Origin: Struthio camelus
Taxonomy: Eukaryota; Chordata; Aves; Struthioniformes; Struthionidae
NCBI RefSeq assembly: GCF_040807025.1
Contig: NW_027182567.1
Location: 105,001 to 169,000 of the forward strand
Reading direction: 5' to 3'
Length of the DNA stretch: 64,000 nucleotides
Positions 11,216 through 23,700 of the stretch are shown piece by piece. The position numbers and the translations under genes are program-made. The notes under the pieces are model-generated. The model searched no databases and was not told the DNA's origin. It worked only from the letters and a program-made list of their open reading frames with translations. The first letter of the stretch is position 1, and each line of letters starts with the position of its first letter.

Positions 11216-11686
11216 ATTAATTATTTCTTTGACATGAATTACAAGAATAAATGACAGTACAGGAAGTAACAGCTCGAGCTGGCTGCCTCCACGCAGGGAC
11301 CCTGAACAAAGACATTCTGGGCTAATCAGACCCTTTGCAGTCTTATTTCCCCACCTGCCAGTGACAGTCTCCTCCAGTCTTCTTTTCTGAGTCACTGGTC
11401 TCTCCCCTTCTGACTGGTCTCTCTCTCCTTCGGACAGCTCCTGGCCTACAGCCCAGGCCCTTATCTCCTCCAAGGTCAACCCCAACCCACGTGCATCCCA
11501 TCTTGTCTCCTGCATCCTATTTTACATCCTCATTAGCTGCTTTTGTAGCCTTAGTAGCTGGTCTTAAATGGTTTTGCAGCTACATTGCCAGCAATGTTTC
11601 TCAAGTTCATTCACAGTTCGGCCTTGAGGCCCGCAGGCTTCATCTACTTTAGGCCCTGAGACTAAGCTGAAGCTAAATCAGATACA
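11216..11686 (-). repeat. Inverted LTR, unit 1
   Basis: On the minus strand this is an LTR of about 470 bp starting TGTATCTGATTTAGC at 11686. It is related to both forward LTRs. 11452-11513 is a perfect 62-bp reverse complement of 11137-11198, and weaker pairing continues on both sides. The minus-strand frame 11123-11515 only reflects LTR sequence. Confidence 0.75.
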
Positions 11687-12729
11687 GTGTCCTTCTCTGA
11701 CACTTCCCATGGTGGGAGGGTGTCACTTACTTAGCCAACTTCAGACTTCCCACAAATCCAATCCCCACTTAGAAGTATTCTAAGAGAGAAGAGTCACTCT
11801 TGCATTGCTGTTCGTTCTCTCATCCATTCCATCTTTCTCCTCCCCCATTGCATTGAGCTTGACACGGTAGGTGGAAAGTCCACTGGACTCCACGGGAAGA
11901 ACTCCACCTTTGCAGTTCTTTGTTCTTACAGATGTCATCCATTATCAGATTGCATTTCTCTGGGAAAGGGCAAAGGAGCAAGCCACCGCTTCAAACCAGC
12001 GATGCTTGCTGCACCAGCTGCAGCTCACCTGTGCAGCACATTCCCTCTACTGCTCATCGTTTCTGCTCCTGGAAGGATGGATTTCCAGCTTTCAGGTGCT
12101 TGCAGGAGTCCAGGGCATGCCTTAAAACAAAGGCCAGCCTGTGGCACCCTTTGTGCTGAGATTCATCCAGCTTTCTTGGCAACACCTGTGGTCAGTCACA
12201 GCCAGGCTTCTGCCCTCAACCTTCTTCCATTGTGCGGATGTATTGCTTGGCCACAACGCAATAAGCAGAGAGAGTTCCACTTCTTGGAATAGGTGCTAGC
12301 ATGCCACACTAGAAAGCACAGCGGTGCCTCTGTCAACATCAACACCTACCGGTGGGAAAAGAGCCTTCTAGGCTGAAATCGACTCACGTATGAAGGTCAA
12401 AGAACACCAACTCAAGGGTTTGGAAAAGAAAGAGTGCTTTTCTCCTCAAAACAAACAAAAAAAACCCCTCAGTTTTCATACAGTCCTCCCAGAGAAATTG
12501 CTCCTTGAGTTCACACGAGGTTAGCTGTTTTGCTTTTGTAAAACACAGGGAAAAGGTTTTAGGTTTTACAACAATTTCTTTTAGACAACGGGCAGGCATC
12601 CTTTTCCAGCTCCAACCGTGCCAGCTGAACGGGCCAACATCCTCCTACTTGCAGGAGTGGAGGGCATAATTTCTACGCCGTATAACGTGCTCCAGCCTGA
12701 AGCAGTCCAGGCTGCTCACCAGCTCTTTG
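11687..12729. other. Intergenic DNA with nothing recognised, unit 1
   Basis: About 1 kb of moderate base composition between the inverted LTR and the CpG-rich block. Only short frames without family character occur, and I saw no RNA gene or known repeat. It contains one site that differs between units (12032). The equivalents are 30940-31982 and 50196-51238. Confidence 0.6.
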
Positions 12730-13340
12730 CCCGACGTCCGTGTGGTTTTCCGCCCACTTGGGAGCCCGGCCACGGCCCCGGGTGCCAGCAGAACTGGCAA
12801 GGCCAATAATCTGTGCCGTGCAGAGAAGGGGCCAGGTGCCGGGCGGGAGAACGCTGCCCGGAGGCGGCGGGGCTGCGGGCAGAGCGAGCGGCTCTCTGCA
12901 GCCGCCTCTTCTCCACAGAGCGGAGCTGCAGCTTCTGCTTGGCGCCAGCAGCTGCCGCGGGCGGGTGGAGAGCCCGCCCCCCGCCCGGCCAATCGGGGAG
13001 CGAGGGGAGGCAGCGAGCGAATGGGTGCCCGGGAGGGGCGGGGTGAGCCGTGAGCGACACGCAGGCCGCCCAACGGCCGCCCGGCGGGCTGTCCCTGCGG
13101 CCGCGGCCGGGGCCAGCGTGGCGCAGGGCCCGGCGGCGGCGGCCTGCTGCGTGCCCGGGCGCAGGGCCCGGGCGGGGCCCGTGGGCGAGGGGCGTGCGGC
13201 GGGGGCGTCTGCGCCACGGCCGCGCCCCAGCAGCCTGCTGCGCTCCCTGTGCCGGCGCGGGGGGCCCGGCTGGCGCCCCGTCCCTGCCATGGCCCCGCCC
13301 CTCCGCCCCTCCGCCCCCGGCCCCGGCCCAGGAGTTGGGT
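12730..13340 (+). promoter_or_regulatory. CpG-rich block, candidate promoter of MROH copy B
   Basis: Very GC-rich sequence dense in CpG, with a CCAAT box at 12989-12993 and a GC box (GAGGGGCGGGGTG) at 13033-13045, and no TATA box. This suits a TATA-less CpG-island promoter about 1.5-2 kb upstream of the coding start at 14763. Long open frames on both strands here reflect lack of AT-rich stop codons. The transcription start is not fixed by sequence; a later start near 14300-14500 is equally possible. Confidence 0.5.
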
Positions 13341-13614
13341 GCTGCCGTGGCCCAAAATGGCGAAGCAGGCAATTCCCCCTGAGCGCAGGAAAGCGCTTTT
13401 TCCCCGCGAGGGCGGTTAAGCAGTGGAGCAGGTTCCCCCGAGAGGCTGTGGAGTCTCCGCTGCAGGAGAAGCTGCAAAGCCGCCTGTGCTGGTGTGGGGC
13501 AACGTGCTGTAGGTGCCCCTGCTTGAGCGGGGCTGGAGCAGAGCATCTGCAGCGGTGCCTGCCACGCTCAGCTGCCCCAGCACGGCCCGGTCCTGCCCTT
13601 CCTCTGCCTGCTGG

Positions 13615-14110
13615 GGTGGGGCGCGAGGGGGCCCGGCGGGAGCGTGAGGGTGAGCGGCGGGGCTGCAGGGTAGGGGGCTGGTGCGAGGGGGAGGGTGGCT
13701 GGGGAAGGGGTTGGGGCTGGCAGTGGGGGTTCGGGCATCTCCCTGGGGTTGGTGCTTGGGGGCTGGTGTTGAGGGCAGGGCTGGGGACGAGAGCTGGCTG
13801 CATGGGGTGAGGGGTTGGGTGAGGCGTGGGGCGAGGTTTGGTGGTTGTGCTGCGGGTTTCTGGTGCTTGCTGTGAGTGTTGGCTAGCTTTGTGGGGGAGT
13901 GGGCTATGGCAGGGGTGAGGGCTGGGGTGAAGGCTAGCATTTGTTGGCTAGGGCTGAGGATTGGAGATGCCGGTGAGGGCTGGAGCAAGAGTTAGGGAAA
14001 GGGGTTGGAGGTCTGGGTTGTGGCTGGAGGGTTAGAGTTTGGGGTGAGGGATGAGAGGAGGGGATTGGGGCAAGAGGTACGGTGGCGTCAGGTTTTGAGG
14101 TGGTGCTGGT
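13615..14110 (+). other. G-rich, C-poor stretch with G-quadruplex motifs upstream of MROH copy B
   Basis: About 500 bp of degenerate GGGGTGAGG/GGGTTGGGG-like sequence with very strong G-over-C skew on the gene's sense strand. 13687-13716 contains five G-runs (5, 3, 4, 4 and 4 G) separated by loops of 1, 5, 2 and 2 bases, a canonical G-quadruplex pattern. It could be minisatellite-derived. The equivalents are 32868-33363 and 52124-52619. Confidence 0.7.
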
Positions 14111-14289
14111 GGTTAGTGGTGAGCAGGTGAGTGCGGCCAGGCGTGGGCAGCCGGGGATGAAAGAGGAGGGAGCTGGCCATGCGGAGCCGCGCGCGGCCCC
14201 TCGAGCTGCCTCGCCCTGCCCTGCCCCAGCTCCCTCCTGCCCGGGGCGGCCGCGCTGCGGCCCTGGAGCCCCTGGCGGTGCCGGCTGCT

Positions 14290-14539
14290 GCTGCTGGAGC
14301 AGCTCGCGCAGCAGAGGTGACCTCAGAGCCGCCCCCGGCGGGGCCATTGTGACCCCCCCCGTTGTGACACCCGCAGCGCTGTCAGGTGCGGGCAGTGTCC
14401 GGGCGGACGGCGACGGGAGAGGGCAGGAGCGCGTGGAGCTCGAGGAGGAGCCCCCGAGCGCAGCCGCGTCTTTCCCTGCCGCCCCGGCAGCCCCGCGGAG
14501 TCGAGGCGTTTGCCGAGGCCTTGCCAGCTCCTGCTGCGG
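14290..14539 (+). other. Candidate non-coding first exon of MROH copy B
   Basis: The coding start at 14763 follows an acceptor-like GCCGCAG at 14755-14761, so a 5' UTR exon should lie upstream. A good donor (CTGCGG|GTGAGA) occurs at 14539/14540, at the end of a GC-rich block. The left edge is a guess. The equivalents in units 2 and 3 end at 33792 and 53048. Confidence 0.3.
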
Positions 14540-14762
14540 GTGAGAGCGACGGGGCCGGGCTCGGCAGTGCCACGGGGCTGCGGGGGCCCTCGGCCGTGGC
14601 GGGGGCAGGACCTTGCGGCAGGGGCTGAGGCGCAGGAGAGCTGGCTCCAGGGCCGGGACGGGCGCGGGGACCTTTGACTGCGCTGCCCCCACCCCCGTGG
14701 GGACCCTCCCCAGCTCTGCATTAAACAAGTGTCCCCCTCCTGCCTCTGCTCCGTGCCGCAGG

Positions 14763-17700
14763 ATGGCGGAGAGACCCCCCAGCCGCCCGCGGGTGGCCTG
14801 GGAGCAGGAGTACGGCTGCCCGCGCCGGGCATCCCAGGAGCAGGACAGGGTTGCCGAGGAGAGCAGCTCTGCCTCGAGGCCCTTGGAGGGGTTCGAGTCC
14901 CAGGCGTGGCGGAGAGGTGAGTGAGCGGCCCCGTGGGGCTGGGCCGGGCTGGGGTGAGGGCCGGGGAGCGCACCCTGCTCTGCACCGGGCTCCCATCTCC
15001 CCAGCACGTGGTGTCGGGGTGCCCGGGGTGGTGGCACAGCGGTGCCCGGATGCCAGGGCCCGCTCGGGGCTTGGGAGCTGGCCCCAGCGCAGCATGCGCC
15101 CAGGAGGGAGAGCGCAGATGGACGCAGCTCCTGCTGCCTGGGACGGGCAGCGAGCGGCAGCTCCGTGGCAGGAGGAGGGATGCTGCCCATCTGGCAGCAC
15201 GTTCCTCAGCCTGGTGCAGTTGAGGTTTGCCCTGCCTGGCTGGCTGCAGCAGGGCAGCCCATGTGCTGGGCACTGTGCAGCCTTGAGCAGCCTGGGGGAG
15301 ACTGCGTGCCCGGGAGCAGGCCCATGGCTGGCCGGCGGGCAGAGCTCACTGCACGGCTCTCTGCTGCCTGCCCTCCATCTCTGCAGTGCTCCTGGCTCTC
15401 TTCCTTTCTCAGGTGCAAGGTTTTCCATCAGCAGCTGGTCCGAGCTGTCCAGAGAGGATGAGGAAGCCTTGGACTTCATCCAGGCCTTTGTGGGTGGCCG
15501 AGAACAGGTAAGTGCAGCCGTTTCCATGGGGGCTGTGCCTGGGTCTCCCTGCGGGTCCGCCCATGTCTGCTGGCAGGCTGCTGGGGAGGTGCTGGCTGTG
15601 CAGAGCTGCTGCCGTCCGGGGTCCCGCCCAGCACTGCAGCCCCCTGGCTGCTCTGGTCCTGCTGGCCTTTCCTGTCCCCTCTCGCGCTCACTCTGTCTCT
15701 CTTCCCCGTCTGTCAGCAAGAGGCGCAGAAGCTGAAGTTTCTAGCGTCCATCGGCACCCTCTGTGGAGGCAGCAGCGCCAAGACCTTGTCCTGGGGCCTG
15801 GAGGTGTTCTGCTGCCGACACGAGCTGGCCGAGCATATCGAGGTGAGGGGAGAGGCAGCAGGTGTGAGGACAGGGGCAAGGCCAGCTGGGCCCTGGGTCT
15901 GCTGGTGCTGGGTGATGGCAGTTGCCGCGCTGACTGCCGGTTGTGCTGTGCAGGTGCTGCTGGAAGAGGAGCCCTTGGAGCGCCTGGGCACAGCAGTGCG
16001 CCAGCAAGCCATGCTTGCTATCACGGCAATGAGGTAGCTAGCAGAGCCCCTGGTTTGGCCAGGACCTGTGCACAGCATGTGCCTGATGGCACCGTCCCTG
16101 GCTGGGAGGTGTGCACCATGGTGGGAGGAGGCTGGCGGTGCTGTCTGCTGCGCTTCTGCTCTCCCCTTGCTTGTCAGTAGGCTTGTCAGTAGGGCAGATG
16201 GGAGGGCAGAGGGTTGCCTGCTGCAGCTCCCCAGGGCCCCTTGGCTTGTAGTGCAGAAGGGGAGGCAGGTGGTAGAGAAGGGGGGAGGCCTAGCTGCCTG
16301 GGCTCTCCTCTGCCCCTGGGCCAGTTCATGGAGGGAGGAGGTGCCTCCCTGCAGGGCTCCCTCACGTGCTCTCTGTAGCAGCCGGGGGACTCCTGCCCCA
16401 GCGGCCCACAGCCACCTCCCCAGGGCATCCAGGCACTGCTCCCAGCACCAGTGTCCAACAGGCATCTCTCTCTCTCTCTCTCTCTCACTCTCTCTTTGCA
16501 GTGCAGTGGAGCCGGTTCTGGAGGGCAAAAAGAGCAGCCTTCTCCATGCCTGCTTCAAGAGTGTCTTCTTGCTTCCTCCAAGAGAAGACATGGAGACCGT
16601 GGACATGTCCCTCTACTCCAAGGTAGGCGCTGGGTGAGCTACAGGGAGCCCGCCAGCCCCTCTGGGCTTGCCCCTGGCTCCGCTGTGCTGAGAGGTGACT
16701 GTCAGCTCCAAGGCTGGGCAGGATCTCAGCTTTGTTTTCCCACCCTCCTGCCTTCATGCCCTTCCCGTGGGCTGGGCCATGGGCAGTGCCCAGGGGCTGG
16801 TCCGTGCACAGCAGGTCTCCTGCCCTGAGGCCTCTCGTTGGCCCGTGCAGGGCAGCGGGTGTCCTCGCTGGGCAGCAGGGGTTCAACTGAGTCTGCTGTG
16901 GGTCAGAGGCAGTGGGGAAGGAATGCCACAGCCCCCTGTCCTCCTTGCAGACCCTCGATGCCATGGACAACATGTTGGAGGTGCTGGTGCTCAAGTCGGC
17001 CACTTCCAGCCTCCTGGAGCTGCAGAAGATCTTGCAGGTGTGGCATTTGCAAAGAGTGGGCTGCATTGGGCCTGTTCCTCAGCCCAGAGGGAAGTGACAC
17101 CCTCGAGTGGACATTCCCCCCCCCGAGTGCCATGTACAGGCAGCACGCTGCAGGCAGGGGGCGTTTCTCGCTTGGGTGAGCGGAGGTTCCCCACTGGGCT
17201 CTTCTGTGAGCCCAGTGTCCCCTGGCTACAGCCCAAGTCCCTTCCCACCCCAAACATCCTCCAGGCTCTTGGGAACACCTTGCCCCCATGAGCACTCCTG
17301 GGCCACCTCTGCCCCCAAAGCTCTCCTTGCACCAAAGCAGTGGGAGGAATGTCACCCTTCTTCTCTAGGCACTGCACTGATGGCAGCTGGTGCTGCTGTC
17401 CCCCCGCCTCCGCGTGCCTTGTGCTTTCCTTGCCAGATCGGAATGGGGCAGAGACCCACTGGGAGCTGCCCGTCCTGCAAGGGGAGCCGAGCCTGGAAGC
17501 TTGGTTCTTCTGCCATGCCAGGAGGCCGGAGGCCAGGCTGCCCACTGCAGACCCCTAGGGAAGGTGTGGCCTGAAAGGCCTGCCATCCTGAAGAGGGCAC
17601 CCGGGGCCATGTGCATGGCCAGGAGCAGAGGCTGGGAGGGGGCTTGGGTGTGGCTGGCTGCCTGAGGGCAAGGTGGGCCTTGCAGGCTGGGGCCTGTAGG

Positions 17701-20700
17701 GGCAGGAAGGCCATTCCAGGCTTGGCTCTAGCTCCGAGGAAGCCTTGGTGCACTGTAGGACTGCAGGCAGGCGCTTAGCAGAGCTGCTTCTGCTGGAGTG
17801 GGCGTCAGCTCCCCGGGCAGAGCAGTAGCCTTTCTCCTTGCAGATGCTGCTGCCCTTCACCAAGACGGAGAGAGCAGCTGTGCGTGAGAGGGCCGTGGGG
17901 AGGATTGGGAGGCTGAGCAAGTTGCTGGCCAACTATTCCTCGCTGGAGGTAAGGAGCCAAGCACCGTGCAGCCCCCGCTTTGGCCCTTTGCAGCAGCCCA
18001 GAGCACAGTGCAGCTCAGGGGGTCCCTCGGAGGGAAGCGTGGGCACAGGTTAAGGCACTGAGCAAGGCTCTGCCCTGAAGCAAAGCTCTTTGGCCCTCTC
18101 TCCATGGGCTTTTCTCTGCAGTCCCTTTGTCGCAGGAGCCAGCTGTGCCCCCAGCCCTGTGCAGGGGAGCAGTGCGCGCGGAGCATGATGTGAGCCGCAG
18201 CCTGGCAGTGCTGCCTTTGCTGGGCTGCTGCTTTGGGAGGCAAGGCCTGCAGGGCCCTCGAGAGCTTTGGCTCCGCTGGGATCCATGCCTGGGCAGAGTC
18301 TTGGCTTCAGGGCTTTGGTGGCGACTGCCTCCCGTCAGCCCTTCTACCTGTCCCACCCGCCTTGCCCAGGTGTGGCACCCCTTTGGAGGAGTGGATGAGA
18401 GCCCTGCCTGCTATGGGAAGATCCCCGTGCCGATGCTGGGACAGCTGGTGGGCTGTCTCATCCTTTGCTGTGCTTACGAGGACGCGGAGACCAAGGGCGG
18501 GGCCTTGGATGCTCTTCATTGCCTCTTCAGATTCGTCGTGCAGCGAAAACGTAAGAGAAGCTGTGCTGGGCTGTGTGCTTCTGCACGCGGCCACGCTGGC
18601 AAGGCCGGGGAAGGCATCGCACTGCCTCGGCCCCTCTGCTCAGTGAGGCAAAGGAGCAGGAGGCGCGGCTGATGTAGGAGCAGGGGAGCGGGCTGTTAGT
18701 ACCTGTCCTGGATACCACTGGCCTGGAAAACGCTCAGCAGCCCCTGCTCAGAGGCTACGGCTTGTGTCGGGCTTCGCACCGGAAAGCCCGTGAGGCTTTT
18801 GGTACCCTTTGAAGCAGTTGCCCTTCTCTGCCCTGGAATGGGCCCCGACCCTCCCTGGGAATCCTGCTCCCCATCCATTCCTGGCATGCCCTTTGTCTCT
18901 GCCAGGCTGGTTTCTCTCTGACGCCATGAGTCTGCCACCTGCAGCTCTGCATGACTCCTGCTGACCGCTGTGTCTTTCTGCTGCTGTTCAGGCCGGGCGA
19001 TGCTGCAGGATGATCCAGAGTATGTGGAGCCCCAGAAGGAGAGGGAAGCCGACAATGAGCTCTGCCTTTCGTGGACGAGCAACATGAGCGTGATCATGAG
19101 GGTGAGGAGCACTTCCCTTGCTGGGACTGTTGGCCATGGGGTCCTGAGGAGACGTGGATGAGCAAAGGGATGCCTAACGAGTGGGGCTGAGGGGGCCTTG
19201 GGGTTGATGCAGAGGTGGTGGTGGAGAAGGAAGCAGCTCTGAGTGGCACCTAGAGTACTGGTTGCTGCCTGGTAGCAGCCCTGCTCTCACTGCTGTGTCT
19301 CCCGCTGTCCCTGAGCGGGGGGACTAGCCAGAGGCTTGGCTCCAAGAGTCCCAGCAGCAGCTGCAGCCTGCTGGCCACCGGCAAGCTAGGGTTGCCTGCA
19401 GAGCCAGTGCACTGTGAGCCTGCTCCCGAGCATCCTGCCTTGCCCTGGTGGCCCTCTGGCCACATGCCCCATGCTGCTGCTACCCAGCACAGCGCGTGCT
19501 CCTGGCTCTCCTGGGCCACGGTGCCAGCACTGCCCCGCACCTCTCTCCAGAGCCACATCCGCTGCTTAGCTAAGCAGCAGTAGTGCGGCACGCAGCGTGA
19601 CATTTCTTCTCTCCTGGGTCCTTTCTGCCCCAGCTGTTTGTGAAAAACCTGCAGCCTTCCGAAAGGACAGACGTCATTGTCACAGCCATCGAGGGCATGA
19701 GGAACTGCAGCACCTACAATACGGAGGTGGCTTCCCACATGCTGACCATGTTCCTGCTGGACGCTTTCTCTGTGCTGGAAGATGTAAGGAGCCTGGGGCT
19801 GGCGTGCATGGGGCTCGACCCTCTGGGGCGCTGTTTCCCCGCCGAGAGCCAGTGTTCTTGGGCAGCGGAGCCCCTTGGAAGGCAGCAAGGAGCGGTGGGA
19901 GTGGTGGAGAGGGAAGGAGAAGTGAGTGGGAGCTGGGGTATTGGCTGCTCTCTGGGAGCAGCCTCACCGTCCGCCTTGTGTCTTCCAGGTGCCACGCATC
20001 ATAAGGTGCCTCTACAGGAACGTCAAGTATGTGAGGGAGCTGTCGGCCCGGGTCACCCTAAACAAGACCCTTTGCCAGCTGGCCTGCTTGGAGCCCAGCG
20101 AGGTGACCGTGAGCCTGCTGTACTGCTCGCCACTGTGCAACAGGTATGGGGCCCGTCAGCCTGGACGGGCTCCAGTGGCTCATTGGCCATGGGGAGAAGG
20201 GCCCAAAGAGGGCCAGAGGCAAGCAGATGGCCAGCACACGGCTGAGGGGCAGGGCCCTGTGTCTCGCCCACCGTTTCCCAGCCCTGGTGCCTCAAGCAGG
20301 CCTTGAGGAGCCAGAGCTGAGCAAGTGTCCCTGCCTTGAGCCGCAGAGCGCAGCGGCTCTGCACGCTCCCTGCCGCGCAAGGGGCTTCAGCTTGGTCATG
20401 TGCTGCCTGCCTGGGCAGGACCCTCTTGGGGCTGCCAGGGAGGAGGGGGTGGGCAGGGGCAGGGCTGGCACACAGCTGGGGACCTCCAGGGCTGGCCCAG
20501 GCTACGGTGCTGCGGCCAAGGAAGTGCCACTGACAAGGCGCTCTGGGCCTGCAGCACTGCCGTGAGCATGTGGAAGGTGCTGATGGATAAGCCGATGCTT
20601 GCGCCGGACATGCTGCGGGAGCTGCTGAGCTTGCTGGAGGAGCGGCCACTGCGCAAGCAGTCCAGCTCCGACAGGGACAACAACTGCATCCTTCCGCTGG

Positions 20701-23700
20701 CCGTGAGTTAGGGGACGAGGCCTCCCGTGCCCCCAGGCTGGTGCCTGCCTCCCTGGGCCCCCTCCCCCTCTCCGCTGCCCGTGTGCCCCCAAGCAGGGAC
20801 CTCTCCTGGGCCCATGGCTACAACATGGCCAGCGCCAGGCCTCCGACTGTGCCAGCACACAGGGCTGCCAAGTGCTGCCTGGCCTCTCTGCACACCAACA
20901 GCCAGGCTGGCCATGCCCAGGAAATCTCCATCCGACGCTGTCCCTGCATCCGCCGACCTCGCTCAGCAGGCTGGAAAGCCAGGGTCGGGTTGGGGGCAAG
21001 GTGAGGGGCAGGAGTAGGGCTCCTGAAAAACCTGGGCAGGCAGCACGGCCTGGGACAGGGAGCCTGGCCGAGCGTGCACGCTACACGAAGCCTGCCGAGG
21101 TGATGGTCATGCTGAGGCAGGAAGGCTCACTGTGTACAACCAGGAGCTGAGGCCCAAGAGCCTGCGGGCGCTGGCCCTGGTCAGGCAGCCAGGCTGAGGC
21201 CTCCACCTGCATTTCCCATGCTCCAAGGCTGTGCTCGAGCCTCCCACCTGGAGGGCTGTGGAAGCATGCCGGGGACTGCTCGGGAGTGAGAGGTGTGACT
21301 GGGTGTTTTCTGCAGGCAACGAGGGCACTGTGTGAGATCATCCGGGAGCCCGTCTGCCCAGAGGCGGTGAAGGCGTTTTTCCCCCAGCTCTTCCTGGCGC
21401 TGCTCTTGCAGATGGTCTTCACAGCAGAGTTCAGCCACCAGGAAGCAAATATCTTCTTGAGGGAATGCCAACGGGATGAGTCCCGTCCCACCAGCCACGT
21501 CAGGTGCTCGATCCCGCTCGCCCTGTCTCTGCACTGCACCTGGAGGCAGGGCCAGGCTGCCAGTGTGACCTGGGCTTTGCTCTGCATGCAGGTGCGCCGT
21601 GCAGGCCATGAAAAGTCTGCTGCGCTGCGCCCACTATGAGACCGTAGCCGTGGCTGTTGAGAGGAAGGGCGGCTGGGACCTATTTCTGCATGCGGACACC
21701 TCCCAGAAGGGAGTGGTGGTGCTGGCCAGGTAGAGCCCTTTCCGGCCTGCTCTGGCCCAGCACCTCTTCCCTGGCTGTGGGGTGTGCCACCCCATGTGCT
21801 TCTTGGTGGGGCAGGGGGAACGCCACTTCTCCAAGAAAGAGGCTGCAGCCTCAGCCCTTGTGGCAAGGGCTCGCCCAGCAGAAGGGCCCTGGGAGCTGCC
21901 ATGCTGCCCAGCTTGGAGAGCTGCTGGGGGAGCAGGTGGTGTTAGGAGCTGTGGGAGAGGGTCATGTGCAGGAGAACCTGGGGAGGGCCCAGGGGCACAG
22001 GAATCCAAAGCGGGCAGGAGAGGGGATGTGTGGGCAGGCCATGCCGCCTGGGCAGGAAGGCTGTTTCTCCGGTCTCCCACCAAAAGGAACGTAATGATGC
22101 CTGACGCTGACTTTCTAATGGCAAGGTGTGGTAGGGCAAGAGCAGTGCTCCATGAGCAAATGCCGCTGGCTGCAGGAGCTGCGTGCCAAGCAGAGCGATG
22201 CCAGAGGAGGTTTGCCTGCTCGGCTGAGGCCCAACACTGCCTTCTTGCCTCTGACAGAGCAATGAGGGGGGCTGCCAGTCACCTGCGTCGCTGGATCTTC
22301 CGCCAGCTGGCAAGGCTGCTGAGGAGGGAGGACCAGTTTCATCAGCTGCCCGTCATGGCTTTCTTTGTCGAGGTGGGCCTCATGGCAAGCAGTGCCTCTC
22401 TGGAGGGGCCTCTAAATGCTGTGCTCGCTTGTGCACATGCGTGTGGGGTGATGCTGGTGAATGGAGCTGGGGCAATGCATACGCTCCTGTTAGTAGCCCC
22501 GGCCTTGGCTCGTTTCTGCTGGGCGACCACTCGTAAGCACTTGTATTTCGTGCCTGCTTTGTGGCAGCTCTCTGTGTTCAATTGCTCCTCCAAGGGATGA
22601 GAACAAGAGGCTGCGGAGGGTTCAGGGGACGGGAGGAGGAGGCGAGCAGTGTGTGCAGTGTGCCGTGAGGCGCAGGGCTGGGAGCAGGGCCCAGGGGTGT
22701 CTGCACAATGCCTGCTGTGTTTGGGCTGAGCTTTGTGAGGGCCTGGTGCCCTTGCCGTGGATGGTGGGTGGGACGGAGAGCTGCACGCTGCGGGCAGTGC
22801 TGCCGGCTGTGCCAGTCTTTCAGTGCTGTGCCCATTTCAGCTGCTGGAATGCCCTGACCTTGCCGACATGGATGAGGAGGTCCTGCCACTCGTCCAGGGT
22901 TATGCGCAGAGTGAGAGCCTGGAGATGCGCAGACTGGCGTTCAGAGGCCTCGTGGCCCTGTTGAATAGACCCAAGATGGTGAGGAGGGGGGCAGGCGGGT
23001 GAAGCCATGCTGGCAGCCTGGGGCTTGACAGGAGACACTGGGTCAGAGAGTGGCTTGGACTTGGCTGGCAATCCGGAGGTGTGGTAGCTGCTCCCAAGTC
23101 TCCGCTGCCCCATTCATCTGCCCCGAGTGTCATGCCAGGCCCTTGGCCGTGCTGCACAAGGAGAAAGGCACCAGTGCCCAGCGGGAAGATCTGGGAGAGG
23201 GACAATGAGCACAGGGCCGGGCTAAGGCAGCCAGGTGCTCCTGGGCCTTGAGGCAGCAGCTTTGCTCCCTACAGAGGCCAGTGCATGCTGAGGGCCCCCT
23301 TGGAGATCTGTGCCCTGCACTGCAGCCTCTGTGCCCAAGGCCTGCGTGTGTGCAGAGCCCTGGCCCTGGCCACTGAGCCCTAATGGGAAAAGAGCAGGCA
23401 GAGCACTTTTGGGCGGGCGGTGGGGGGGGGGGGTCTGGCCTTGCTTCCCACAAAGAAAGTTGTGTGTTTCCCACAGAAAAGGAGAATGCAGAGCCTGCTC
23501 CCAGACAGCATGGAGTGGCTGCAGGATGCTTGCAGGGAAGTGCGTGTGGGAAGCCTGATGCTGCTGAGAAACATCCTCAGCTACCTGGAACAGAAGGGCT
23601 CCAACCCGATTGTTCTGCAGCTGGCCGAGAAGCTTCTGCCTCGCTTTGATGACGTAAGGCTGATGGGAGAGCCGGGGCTCTGCTGGTGTGTCCGGGGGGT

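Larger units (their letters stand above)
7364..11686 (+). mobile_element. Decayed class I (gammaretrovirus-like) endogenous retrovirus, unit 1
   Basis: Provirus remnant in the same orientation as the MROH genes. The order is truncated 5' LTR, primer-binding-site-like sequence, broken gag, no recognisable pol, env-like anchor remnant, purine-rich tract (about 10898-10910) and 3' LTR fragment, then an additional inverted LTR. The assignment rests on the proline-rich segment followed by a capsid with a W-x-D-x-Q-x-L-L pattern, a basic linker and a single nucleocapsid zinc knuckle, which is a gammaretroviral Gag layout. It is not coding-competent: there are several stops, a frameshift and a large internal deletion. 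Confidence 0.8.
1..19253 (+). repeat. Array unit 1
   Basis: This is the first full period, with an arbitrary phase inside an MROH intron. It holds the 3' 13 coding exons of gene copy A, provirus 1, and the 5' nine coding exons of copy B. It differs from units 2 and 3 at three non-coding sites: T at 6494 (C at 25747 and 45000), T at 12032 (C at 31285) and T at 13612 (C at 32865). Confidence 0.95.

Noticed and set aside
12673-13810. Long overlapping open frames on both strands (for example 376 codons on minus and 356 codons on plus)
   Set aside because: They lie in CpG-island DNA where stop codons are rare, are rich in Pro, Ala, Arg and Gly without any family pattern, and overlap each other on opposite strands.
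13934-15719. Minus-strand open frames of 418, 316 and 332 codons
   Set aside because: They run antisense across the G-rich stretch and the first MROH exons. The low-complexity Ser/Pro/Arg composition is explained by base composition.
18122-18192. Possible extra MROH exon after TTTCTCTGCAG at 18121
   Set aside because: In the required phase it runs into TGA after 23 codons. Splicing directly from 17948 to 18370 keeps the frame open and gives a family-like sequence.
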